Shown here: in pieces, positions 1 to 6,793 of the stretch
Layout: every line of letters begins with the position of its first letter
Numbering within the stretch: the stretch's first letter is position 1
DNA from: an uncultured Lachnospiraceae bacterium
GTDB lineage: Bacteria > Bacillota > Clostridia > Lachnospirales > Lachnospiraceae
Direction of reading: 5' to 3'
DNA: 8,890 nt
Assembly: GCA_900553355.1 (NCBI GenBank)
Contig: USDK01000081.1
Span: 1 to 8,890, forward strand
The notes under the pieces: generated by a model
Database searches by the model: none
What the model saw: the letters and a program-made list of their open reading frames with translations, nothing else
Told to the model about the DNA's origin: nothing
Made by a program: the position numbers and the translations under genes

Positions 1-615
1 ATACTGATTTCCTATCTCTTTCAATACTGGATTATTGAAATAATCATTTTTACCTTCCGCAAATGGTCCCCATGATTCAATTTGTGTATTATATTTCTTC
101 ATAATTTCCTTAGCGACTTTCTGTTGCTGAAAAACATGTGTTTCAACCTGATTAACCATTGGTTTAATTTCTACAGAATTTGCAATATCAATAAAACGAT
201 CTGGATAGAAATTAGACACACCAATTGCTCTTACTTTACCCTCTTTATATGCTTCTTCCATTGCACGATAAGTTCCGTAGTAATCATGGAATGGCTGATG
301 AATCAATAATAAGTCAATATAATCTGTTTTCAGTTTTCTTAAAGATTCTTCAATTGATGCTTTCGCTTTTTCATAGCCGGCATTACTTAACCATACTTTA
401 GTCGTAATGAACAATTCTTCTCTAGGAATACCTGATTCAACAATTGCTTCACCAACACCCTCTTCATTACCATATGCCTGTGCTGAATCAATAGAACGAT
501 ATCCAACGCTTAAGGCATCTAAAACACAGCGTTTTGTATCTTCTGCTGGTGTCTGATATACCCCATAGCCTAATTGTGGCATTTTAACTCCATTACTTAA
601 TGTTACATATTCCAT
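1..615 (-). CDS. Aldo/keto reductase, N-terminal 205 residues (C-terminus beyond the window)
   Basis: The reading frame is open from the ATG at 613-615 to the left edge, so the last third of a usual 270-280 residue enzyme is missing only because the window ends. Aldo/keto reductases are cytosolic NAD(P)H-dependent enzymes that reduce aldehydes and ketones on a TIM barrel. The catalytic tetrad is visible: Asp43 and Tyr48 in IDSAQAYGNEEGVG, Lys73 in FITTKVW and His106 in LLLIHQP. The start MEYVTLSNGVKMPQLGYG and the GVSNF motif are typical of the 2,5-diketo-gluconate reductase-like group; the true substrate cannot be told. The start is supported by AGGAGG at 624-629, eight bases upstream. The gene is much more AT-rich than its neighbours (18 of the first 60 bases are G or C) and uses TTA for many leucines, which suggests recent transfer or an assembly join. 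It follows the efflux operon on the same strand but looks separate from it. Confidence 0.93.
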   Translation of the reverse strand, partial: MEYVTLSNGVKMPQLGYGVYQTPAEDTKRCVLDALSVGYRSIDSAQAYGNEEGVGEAIVESGIPREELFITTKVWLSNAGYEKAKASIEESLRKLKTDYIDLLLIHQPFHDYYGTYRAMEEAYKEGKVRAIGVSNFYPDRFIDIANSVEIKPMVNQVETHVFQQQKVAKEIMKKYNTQIESWGPFAEGKNDYFNNPVLKEIGNQY

Positions 616-619
616 AACA

Positions 620-682
620 AAAACCTCCTACTTTTACTGACTCGTGTTCTGTTTCTTTACAAGTCATATTGTAGGAGGTTTT
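620..682 (-). promoter_or_regulatory. Nested inverted repeat covering the reductase ribosome binding site
   Basis: The outer arms AAAACCTCCTAC (620-631) and GTAGGAGGTTTT (671-682) are a perfect 12-bp inverted repeat. Inside them, TGACTCG (638-644) and CAAGTCA (660-666) add a second, nearly perfect 7-bp stem around a 15-base loop. Read on the minus strand, the downstream outer arm is the Shine-Dalgarno sequence of the reductase and the upstream arm is its exact complement. A transcript containing both arms would hide the ribosome binding site. If transcription instead starts from the promoter candidate at 668-697, the upstream arm is not transcribed and the repeat could act only as DNA. Confidence 0.6.
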
Positions 683-697
683 CTTCAAAATGTGAAA
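668..697 (-). promoter_or_regulatory. Candidate promoter for the aldo/keto reductase
   Basis: On the minus strand TTTCAC (692-697) lies 18 bases before TACAAT (668-673), a moderate sigma-A-like match about 50 bp from the start codon. The -35 part lies in ATTTCACATTT, an 11-mer that also occurs upstream of the MarR gene at 4994-5004 with the same 18-base spacing to a -10-like hexamer. The -10 hexamer overlaps the outer arm of the inverted repeat at 620-682. No convincing terminator for the efflux operon lies between its stop at 752 and this promoter, so read-through is possible. Confidence 0.35.
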
Positions 698-751
698 TAC
701 CGATTTGGCAGACCAGTATAACTTAAACGCATACTATTTTCTTATTGCTCT

Positions 752-2653
752 TTAACCCTGAGCTGCAAAATTACCGGTATACAGCTGATAGTATTTTCCT
801 TTCTTCTCGATCAGTTCATCGTGAGTTCCCCGCTCAATAATCCTGCCCTGTTCCATAACCATGATGCAGTCAGAGTTCTTGACAGTAGAAAGCCTGTGCG
901 CGATCACAAAGGTGGTACGTCCCTTCATCAGGGCGTCCATACCTGCCTGAACCAGCTTTTCTGTACGGGTATCGATGGAGGAAGTCGCTTCGTCCAGGAT
1001 CAGAGCCGGCGGATCTGCAACGGCCGCCCGGGCAATGGCAAGAAGCTGGCGCTGCCCCTGGCTTAAGTTGGCGCCGTCTCCGGTAAGCATGGTATCGTAG
1101 CCGTTCGGCAGACGCCGGATAAATCCGTCTGCATTGGCAAGTTCTGCCGCCTTGATACACTCCTCGTCTGTTGCGTCCAGTTTTCCGTACCGGATATTAT
1201 CCATAACCGTACCGGTAAACAGGTGGGTATCCTGAAGTACCATGCCTAAGGAACGACGCAGATCCGGCTTCTTGATCTTATTGATATTAATACCGTCATA
1301 GCGGATCTTGCCGTCCGCAATATCATAAAACCGGTTGATCAGGTTTGTGATCGTCGTCTTTCCTGCACCCGTCGCTCCGACAAAGGCGATCTTCTGCCCT
1401 GGTTTCGCCCATAAGCTGATATTATGAAGAACAATCTTTTCATCCGTATATCCAAAATCTACGTCATCAAATACGACACCGCCTTCCAGCTTCGTATATG
1501 TAACCGTCCCTTCTGCTTTATGGGGATGCTTCCATGCCCAGAGGTCTGTCCTCTCCGGGGTCTCTGTCAACTGGCCATTTTCGTCTTCTTTTGCATTGAC
1601 CAGTTCCACATATCCTTCATCTACCTCCGGCTCCTGATCCATCAGATCAAAGACACGCTGTGCGCCGGCTGCCGCATTGACCACAAAGTTGATCTGCTGG
1701 CTGACCTGGGTGATCGGATTCGTAAAACTTTTGTTCAGTCCTACAAAGGTGATGACCGTTCCGATCGTCACGCCTGCCATTTCATTGATTCCTAAGATTG
1801 CTCCCACAATAGCCACCAGCGCATAGCTGATCCATCCGATATTGGCATTTACAGGCATCAGCAGGTTGGCATACCGGTTTGCCTTATTCGTACTGTTTCT
1901 GAGTTTTTCGTTTACTTCATGAAAATCTTTCATGGCTTTGTCTTCATGACAGAAGACTTTGACCACCTTCTGACCGTCCAGCATCTCTTCGATAAAGCCA
2001 TCCACAGCTCCCAGATCGATCTGCTGGCGGACATAATATTTTCCAGACAGCTGTGAAAATTTTGAGGTGACAAACAACATGACCAAAGCAGTCAGAATCG
2101 AGATAATTGTCAGCACCGGATTTAAAATAATCATTGTAATCAGTGTCGCGCACATGGTGATCACCGAGTTGATGATCTGAGGGATACTCTGGCTCAGAAG
2201 CTGCCGCAGGGTATCCACATCGTTGGTGTAAACTGACATGATATCGCCGTGTGCGTGGGTGTCGAAATACTTGATCGGCAGTGCTTCCATCCTGCGAAAG
2301 AGGTCATCCCTTAAACGACGCATGGTACCCTGGCTGACATTGACCATGATACGGTTATAGGAAAAGGCGGTGATGACGCCGATGCCCATGATGCAGGCCA
2401 GGCGGAACAGATCTTTTGCCAGGCCGCTGAAATCATCGGTACCGTTCTGCAGCATCGGGGTGATATAATCATCAACCAGTGTCTGTGGGAAGGTAGCTCC
2501 TATAACTGTCGCAATTGCTGTGACTATAATACAGACAATTACCAATAAAAACGGATACTTATAATAGTGAAGCATATATCGGATAACCCGGGCGATCAGC
2601 TTTGAAGCAGTCGCTGATCTGGTTGCTTTGTTTTCATTTTTATTCTCGTTCAT
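752..2653 (-). CDS. ABC multidrug exporter half-transporter, subunit with the catalytic (consensus) ATP site
   Basis: A 633-residue fused membrane and ATPase subunit of the type IV (ABCB-like) exporter family. The membrane domain covers about residues 20-335, with hydrophobic segments near 33-55, 85-105, 160-200 and 270-305. The nucleotide-binding domain follows: Walker A GATGAGKT (426-433), Q-loop Gln474, signature LSQGQ (530-534), Walker B ALILDE with catalytic Glu555, and switch His586 in VIAHR. Glu and His are intact, so this subunit supplies the active Walker/His half-site. Its own signature is the altered LSQGQ and faces the degenerate site of the partner. A stretch of about 33 extra residues (near 341-392, with LWAWKHPH) separates the two domains compared with the partner. 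ATG at 2651-2653 follows AGGAGG at 2665-2670 by 11 bases. It is the last gene of the operon, 24 bp after its partner, and acts in the cytoplasmic membrane. The exported compound is unknown. Confidence 0.95.
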   Translation of the reverse strand: MNENKNENKATRSATASKLIARVIRYMLHYYKYPFLLVIVCIIVTAIATVIGATFPQTLVDDYITPMLQNGTDDFSGLAKDLFRLACIMGIGVITAFSYNRIMVNVSQGTMRRLRDDLFRRMEALPIKYFDTHAHGDIMSVYTNDVDTLRQLLSQSIPQIINSVITMCATLITMIILNPVLTIISILTALVMLFVTSKFSQLSGKYYVRQQIDLGAVDGFIEEMLDGQKVVKVFCHEDKAMKDFHEVNEKLRNSTNKANRYANLLMPVNANIGWISYALVAIVGAILGINEMAGVTIGTVITFVGLNKSFTNPITQVSQQINFVVNAAAGAQRVFDLMDQEPEVDEGYVELVNAKEDENGQLTETPERTDLWAWKHPHKAEGTVTYTKLEGGVVFDDVDFGYTDEKIVLHNISLWAKPGQKIAFVGATGAGKTTITNLINRFYDIADGKIRYDGININKIKKPDLRRSLGMVLQDTHLFTGTVMDNIRYGKLDATDEECIKAAELANADGFIRRLPNGYDTMLTGDGANLSQGQRQLLAIARAAVADPPALILDEATSSIDTRTEKLVQAGMDALMKGRTTFVIAHRLSTVKNSDCIMVMEQGRIIERGTHDELIEKKGKYYQLYTGNFAAQG

Positions 2654-2677
2654 AGCGTATGTTTCCTCCTTCCTGTC

Positions 2678-4417
2678 TTAAGCCGGCTGGTCGAAGTCGC
2701 CGCCGCCTTCGATCTGCGAATTATAGATCTCCTGGTAAATGGCGTTATTCTCCAGCAGATGTTCATGGGTGTCAAATGCATCAATCTTTCCATTGTCCAG
2801 TACCAGGATCCGATCCGCAGACTCAACACTGGAAACTCTCTGCGCAATGATGATCTTTGTGGTTCCCGGGATCTCTTCTGCAAATGCCTTGCGGATGCTG
2901 GCGTCTGTAGCCGTATCTACAGCGCTGGTGGAATCATCCAGGATCAGAACCTTCGGTTTTTTCAGCAGCGCACGCGCAATACACAGACGCTGTTTCTGTC
3001 CGCCGGATACATTGGATCCACCCCGTTCGATCCTGGTGCGGTATCCCATAGGCATCCGGTCGATAAACTCATCGGCACAGGCTGCTTTACATGCCTCAAT
3101 ACATTCCTCTTCCGTCGCGTCCGGATTTCCCCAGCGGAGGTTATCGAGGATAGTACCGGAAAACAATGTGTTCTTCTGAAGCACAACGGATACCTGATTC
3201 CTCAGCACCTCTGTATCATACTTACGGACGTCCACGCCTCCGACACAGACGGATCCCTGATCTACATCATAAAGCCGGCAGATCAGATTGACCAGGCTGC
3301 TCTTTCCTGAGCCGGTACCACCGATCACACCAATCGTCTCTCCGCTTTTGATATGAAGGTCGATATCAGACAACGCATTTTTCCCACTTCCATGCTGGTA
3401 GGAAAAGTCTACATGATTAAAATCAATGCTTCCGTCTGCAACCTCCATCACCGGATCTTCCGGATCTGTCAGATCCGGCGTCTCATTTAAGACTTCACTG
3501 ATACGGCGGATACTGGCCATAGACATACTGATCATAACCACTACCATGGACAGCATCATCAGGCTCATCAGAAGCGCCATGATGTAACTGAACAGACTGG
3601 TCAGGTCCCCGGTGGTCATTGAACCGCCCACGATAAATTTCGCGCCGAACCAGGATACGGAAATGATACAGAAATAGACTGCAACCATCATGGCCGGGTT
3701 ATTGAAAGCCAGCAGTCCTTCTGCTTTTACTGACAGGTCGTAAAGCATCTTGGACGCCTTCGAAAACTTCACATTTTCATGGTCTTCCCTTACAAATGCC
3801 TTGACAACGCGGATTGCTGTCACATTCTCCTGAACACTGGCATTCAGGTCATCATACCGCCGGAATACCTGACGGAAAATCTTAAGTGTTACCACCATGA
3901 TCGATCCGATCACCACCAGAAGGAATACTACCGCGATCAGGAACATCATGCTCAGACGCGGGCTGATGATCAGACACATGGCAAAACTGAAAACCAGGTT
4001 CAACGGAGCCCGGACAGCCACACGGATTACCATCATATATGCGGTCTGAACATTGGTGATATCGGTTGTCATACGTGTGACGAGTCCCGGTACACTGAAT
4101 TTATCAATATTCGAAAATGAAAAGGTCTGGATATTTGCATAAATAGCCTCACGCAGATTAGCCGACAGCCCTGATGCGGCACTGGCCGCATTTTTTCCGG
4201 CAAGCGCTCCGAAGACCAGACTTAAAAAGGCCATAGCCACGATCAGCGCCCCCAGTCGATAAACAACTCCGAGATTGGCGGCCTCCAGCCCATCGTCGAT
4301 GATCATGGCCGTCACAAAGGGCATCAGTATTTCCATAATAACTTCAAGAGCGGTAAGACCTATACATAAAAAGGTGTCCCGCTTATACTTTCCCAGCTGT
4401 TGTAATACTTTTTTCAC
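2678..4417 (-). CDS. ABC multidrug exporter half-transporter, subunit with the degenerate ATP site
   Basis: A 579-residue half-transporter with six predicted membrane helices in residues 14-300 and an ATPase domain from about 330. Walker A is GGTGSGKS (366-373), the Q-loop is Gln414, and the signature VSGGQ (470-474) is canonical. Walker B reads VLILDD, with Asp495 where the catalytic Glu is expected, and the switch His is replaced by Gln526 in IIIAQR. This pairing (Asp and Gln here, intact Glu and His but LSQGQ in the partner) is the known pattern of asymmetric heterodimeric exporters such as TM287/288 and BmrC/BmrD: one site hydrolyses ATP and the other mainly holds it. The start is GTG at 4415-4417, its last bases shared with the TGA stop of the MarR gene (GTGA), with AGGAGG at 4428-4433. 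The overlap suggests translational coupling to the regulator. The substrate is unknown, probably a toxic hydrophobic compound. Confidence 0.95.
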   Translation of the reverse strand: MKKVLQQLGKYKRDTFLCIGLTALEVIMEILMPFVTAMIIDDGLEAANLGVVYRLGALIVAMAFLSLVFGALAGKNAASAASGLSANLREAIYANIQTFSFSNIDKFSVPGLVTRMTTDITNVQTAYMMVIRVAVRAPLNLVFSFAMCLIISPRLSMMFLIAVVFLLVVIGSIMVVTLKIFRQVFRRYDDLNASVQENVTAIRVVKAFVREDHENVKFSKASKMLYDLSVKAEGLLAFNNPAMMVAVYFCIISVSWFGAKFIVGGSMTTGDLTSLFSYIMALLMSLMMLSMVVVMISMSMASIRRISEVLNETPDLTDPEDPVMEVADGSIDFNHVDFSYQHGSGKNALSDIDLHIKSGETIGVIGGTGSGKSSLVNLICRLYDVDQGSVCVGGVDVRKYDTEVLRNQVSVVLQKNTLFSGTILDNLRWGNPDATEEECIEACKAACADEFIDRMPMGYRTRIERGGSNVSGGQKQRLCIARALLKKPKVLILDDSTSAVDTATDASIRKAFAEEIPGTTKIIIAQRVSSVESADRILVLDNGKIDAFDTHEHLLENNAIYQEIYNSQIEGGGDFDQPA

Positions 4418-4896
4418 TGTAAGGTTACCTCCTGTTTTTCTTCATTTTTGTCATGCTCCATTCCAGCCAGATGGGACAAAAGCTTTCGCTCAAGTTTCCA
4501 CAGCTCAACTCGCTCCTGGCGATCCAGTGCATTGCAGATCTCATTTTCCATGCGGTCTGCTTTTTCCAGAAATTTTTTGCTCTCATCCATGAGCTTTTCT
4601 GTCGGAATCAGCTTCTTTTTCCGAGTATCCTCCGGATTCTCCCGGAATGCAATATATCCCGCCTTCCGAAGCTTTTTGATCAGCATAGAAAGGGTGGACT
4701 TTGACACTCCGATTTCATGGCATAACTCCGTAAGATAAGTTCCTTCCGGATGGTGTCTTAAAAGATATACCATGAAGTAGATCTGGGATCCGCTCATATT
4801 TTCGTACTTTAGATTTGCTTCCAGCTGTGATGCCAGATCCAGGCCGACCTTTTTCATCATAAAGATCAGTTCTTCTGCCTTGAAATCCTCTGCCAC
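4414..4896 (-). CDS. MarR-family transcriptional regulator of the efflux operon
   Basis: A small winged-helix protein, 160 residues from the preferred start. The recognition region is TYLTELCHEIGVSKSTLSML followed by IKKLRKAGYI (about residues 53-82). The wing ENPEDTRKKKLIPTEK matches the usual MarR wing pattern (acidic turn, Arg, then a hydrophobic-Thr strand). The C-terminal helices should form the dimer interface. MarR proteins usually repress their own operon and release DNA on binding a phenolic or other toxic ligand; that this one does so is inferred from its place as first gene, overlapping an ABC exporter gene by four bases. A GTG at 4906-4908 would add four residues, but the AGGAGG at 4908-4913 runs into it. 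The GTG at 4894-4896 has normal spacing and is preferred. The palindromes at 4923-4948 are likely its operator. Confidence 0.9.
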   Translation of the reverse strand: MAEDFKAEELIFMMKKVGLDLASQLEANLKYENMSGSQIYFMVYLLRHHPEGTYLTELCHEIGVSKSTLSMLIKKLRKAGYIAFRENPEDTRKKKLIPTEKLMDESKKFLEKADRMENEICNALDRQERVELWKLERKLLSHLAGMEHDKNEEKQEVTLQ

Positions 4897-4922
4897 TTTT
4901 ATAAGCACCTCCTCTTTCCTTT

Positions 4923-4948
4923 TGAACTGTTCCTGGTTGAACAGTTCA
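4923..4948. promoter_or_regulatory. Putative MarR operator: two GAACNGTTC palindromes forming a 10-bp inverted repeat
   Basis: TGAACTGTTC (4923-4932) and GAACAGTTCA (4939-4948) form a perfect 10-bp inverted repeat with a 6-base spacer. Each half is itself a palindrome, GAAC-N-GTTC, centred at 4928 and 4943, so the element reads as two dimer sites 15 bp apart, about one and a half helical turns. A partial third copy (GAACAG, 4985-4990) overlaps the -35 candidate. The element lies just downstream of the marR promoter candidates and 10 bp before the Shine-Dalgarno, where a bound repressor would block transcription. Operator function is inferred; the symmetry is seen directly. In RNA it could also fold as a hairpin. 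Confidence 0.6.
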
Positions 4949-4958
4949 CTGACTTATC

Positions 4959-5003
4959 ATTTAACCATAAAAGATTTTAGCTCTGAACAGCAGAAATGTG
5001 AAA
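4959..5003 (-). promoter_or_regulatory. Promoter region of the MarR-ABC operon (two overlapping candidates)
   Basis: On the minus strand, TTCAGA (4982-4987) is 17 bases before TTAAAT (4959-4964), and the -10 is preceded by TG one base away, an extended -10. A second reading is TTTCAC (4998-5003), 18 bases before TAAAAT (4974-4979). Either would start transcription in or just ahead of the paired palindromes at 4923-4948, suiting autorepression. I cannot choose between them from sequence alone. Confidence 0.45.
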
Positions 5004-5049
5004 TTGAAATTTTTTATCTTCTATAAAATTTTTTTATAGATAACCATGC

Positions 5050-5088
5050 AAAAAATCCGGCGGAAGTCCTTTCTTCTTCCGCCGGATT
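5050..5088 (-). terminator. Rho-independent terminator of the gdh-ACT-UPF0210 operon
   Basis: A perfect 13-bp stem, AATCCGGCGGAAG (5054-5066) with CTTCCGCCGGATT (5076-5088), encloses a 9-base loop. On the minus strand it is followed at once by a run of T. It begins 30 bp after the UPF0210 stop codon and separates that operon from the promoter of the MarR operon, which is transcribed in the same direction. Confidence 0.93.
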
Positions 5089-5118
5089 GCGTATGTAAGT
5101 GAGGCATGCAGACAGAGT

Positions 5119-6483
5119 CTAGTTTTTGAAGCTGTGGATCGGAGCAGGTATCCTGCCCTTTCTGCTGACAAAGTTTTCGCAGCCAAACCCATTGACTGGT
5201 ATGATCGGCGCATATCCAAGCAGTCCTCCAAAGTGAGCTGTCTCTCCCACATCTTTCCCGATCACAGGAATCAGACGTACGGCCGTTGTCTTCTGATTTA
5301 CCATGCCAATTGCCATTTCGTCTGCGATAATACCTGATATCGTTTCCGCCGATGTTTTCCCCGGAATCGCTATCATATCTAGCCCCACCGAACAGACACA
5401 GGTCATGGCCTCCAGTTTTTCAAGAGTCAAAGCTCCTGCACAGACGGCATCTATCATTCCCTGATCCTCACTGACTGGAATAAATGCGCCGCTTAAGCCT
5501 CCTACATAGGAAGAAGCCATGACGCCTCCTTTTTTTACCTGGTCATTGAGAAGTGCCAGCGCAGCAGTCGTTCCCGGCGCTCCTGCCCGTTCCAGTCCAA
5601 TTTCCTCAAGAATTTCTGCCACACTGTCCCCCGCATCCGGCGTCGGCGCCAGGGAAAGATCTACGATCCCAAAGGGTACTCCCAGGCGTTGTGATGCCTG
5701 GGCAGCTACAAGCTGTCCCACGCGGGTAATCTTAAACGCCGTCTTTTTAATCGTCTCGCAAAGTTCTTCAAAGCCTTTCCCACGAACCTTTTCAAGTGCT
5801 TTTTTTATGACTCCCGGTCCGCTGACCCCTACATTTATTACCATGTCAGCTTCTGTAACTCCGTGGAACGCCCCTGCCATAAACGGATTGTCATCTGGCG
5901 CATTACAGAAGACCACAAACTTTGCACAGCCCAATGAATCTCTGTCTTTTGTGGCCTCCGAAGCTGCCTTAACCACCTCGCCGCTCAGACGCACGGCATC
6001 CATATTGATCCCTGTCTTTGTCGAACCTACGTTCACAGAACTACAGACATGTTCAGTAACTGCAAGTGCCTGAGGGATCGAACGGATCAGATTTTCATCG
6101 CTTTTTGTCATTGCCTTTGAAACAAGGGCAGAATATCCTCCGATAAAATTCACCCCTACTGTTTCTGCTGCCTTGTCCAGTGTCTTTGCAATCTCTACAA
6201 AATCGTCCGGAGTCTTGCATGCAGCTCCACCGACCAGGGCGATCGGGGTAACAGAAATTCTTTTATTTACAATAGGAATGCCAAATTCCTTTTCAATATC
6301 CTGCCCGACAGTGACAAGATCTTTCGCTGCTGCGGTAATCTTTTCAAAAATCTTACGGTTCGTTTCCTTTAAGTCAGAGTCAATGCAGTCCAAAAGACTG
6401 ATGCCCAGAGTAATCGTTCTTACGTCCAGCTTTTCGTTCTCGATCATCTTATTTGTCTCTGACACTTCATACATATTGATCAT
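5119..6483 (-). CDS. UPF0210 (DUF711, 'PFL family') protein of unknown function
   Basis: A 454-residue protein recognised as UPF0210/DUF711, the family of Streptococcus pneumoniae SP0239. Hallmarks: DVRTITLGISLLDCID (20-35), IVNKRISVTPI (71-81), CSSVNVGSTKTGINM (147-161), NPFMAGAFHG (199-208), LSLAPTPDAGDSVAEILE (276-293), GTTAALALLNDQVKKGG (304-320), and the family's characteristic end, IPAPIHSFKN. No signal peptide or membrane helix is seen, so it is probably cytosolic. NCBI names the family after pyruvate formate-lyase, but the glycyl-radical motif of true PFLs is absent, and no reaction is known to me. The conserved Cys147 and the 276-293 block are candidate active-site regions. The ATG at 6481-6483 has AAGGGTG at 6490-6496, six bases away; the next in-frame ATG (6472-6474) is too far from it. 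It lies 14 bp after the ACT gene, an arrangement shared with S. pneumoniae SP0238/SP0239, and is the last gene before the terminator. Confidence 0.92.
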   Translation of the reverse strand: MINMYEVSETNKMIENEKLDVRTITLGISLLDCIDSDLKETNRKIFEKITAAAKDLVTVGQDIEKEFGIPIVNKRISVTPIALVGGAACKTPDDFVEIAKTLDKAAETVGVNFIGGYSALVSKAMTKSDENLIRSIPQALAVTEHVCSSVNVGSTKTGINMDAVRLSGEVVKAASEATKDRDSLGCAKFVVFCNAPDDNPFMAGAFHGVTEADMVINVGVSGPGVIKKALEKVRGKGFEELCETIKKTAFKITRVGQLVAAQASQRLGVPFGIVDLSLAPTPDAGDSVAEILEEIGLERAGAPGTTAALALLNDQVKKGGVMASSYVGGLSGAFIPVSEDQGMIDAVCAGALTLEKLEAMTCVCSVGLDMIAIPGKTSAETISGIIADEMAIGMVNQKTTAVRLIPVIGKDVGETAHFGGLLGYAPIIPVNGFGCENFVSRKGRIPAPIHSFKN

Positions 6484-6497
6484 ACAGCATCACCCTT

Positions 6498-6770
6498 CTA
6501 CAGCCTGTGCATTTTCTCAAAAATCTCTGTTCTCTGACAATGAATGTTTACACCGATTTCCTGTCCCAGTCTCTCCAGCTCATCACAGAGTACAGTAAAG
6601 TCTTTTTCAAGCTCTGTAATATCTGCGATCACCATCATATTAAAATAGCCCTGGACAATTGTCTGCGAAATGTCCAGGATATTAATCTTATTATCTGCCA
6701 GATATGTACACACTTTTGCAACAATTCCAACAGTATCTCTTCCGAGTACTGTCACGATACATTTTTTCAT
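6498..6770 (-). CDS. ACT-domain protein, UPF0237 family
   Basis: A 90-residue protein that is essentially one ACT domain: MKKCIVTVLGRDTVGIVAKV followed by ADNKINILDISQTI (residues 1-38) and YFNMMVIADI (42-51). The glycine and aspartate around GRDTVG form the usual ligand-binding loop. ACT domains bind amino acids or similar small molecules, usually as dimers or tetramers; the ligand here is unknown. It belongs to the UPF0237 group (S. pneumoniae SP0238), usually about 90 residues and paired with UPF0210, as here. The frame is open upstream to 6881, but that would overlap the glutamate dehydrogenase gene. The ATG at 6768-6770 has GGAGG at 6779-6783 and gives the family length. It lies 23 bp after glutamate dehydrogenase and 14 bp before UPF0210. 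It may be an amino-acid sensor for its partner; that is inference. Confidence 0.93.
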   Translation of the reverse strand: MKKCIVTVLGRDTVGIVAKVCTYLADNKINILDISQTIVQGYFNMMVIADITELEKDFTVLCDELERLGQEIGVNIHCQRTEIFEKMHRL

Positions 6771-6793
6771 CCTGTCTTCCTCCGTTATTGTTT

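Noticed and set aside
82..309. Plus-strand 75-codon frame opposite the reductase
   Set aside because: It is antisense to conserved aldo/keto reductase sequence and is Cys/Phe/Asn-rich in the way expected of AT-rich shadow frames.
637..660. MarR-type GAACNGTTC operator near the reductase
   Set aside because: Only a half site (GAAC on the minus strand) is present; the palindrome seen at the MarR promoter is not repeated here.
671..695. Plus-strand AGGAGG followed by ATG at 690
   Set aside because: The ATG is followed at once by TGA, so no peptide is made. The AGGAGG is better explained as an arm of the inverted repeat.
698..751. Terminator for the efflux operon around ATACTG/CGGTAT (698-722)
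   Set aside because: The arms are only 5-6 bp with a mismatch, the loop is 11 bases and there is no proper T-run; too weak to call.
5119..6483. UPF0210 protein as a true glycyl-radical pyruvate formate-lyase
   Set aside because: The name 'PFL family' suggests this, but no glycyl-radical motif is seen near the C-terminus, the length is about half that of PFL, and no activating radical-SAM enzyme is nearby.
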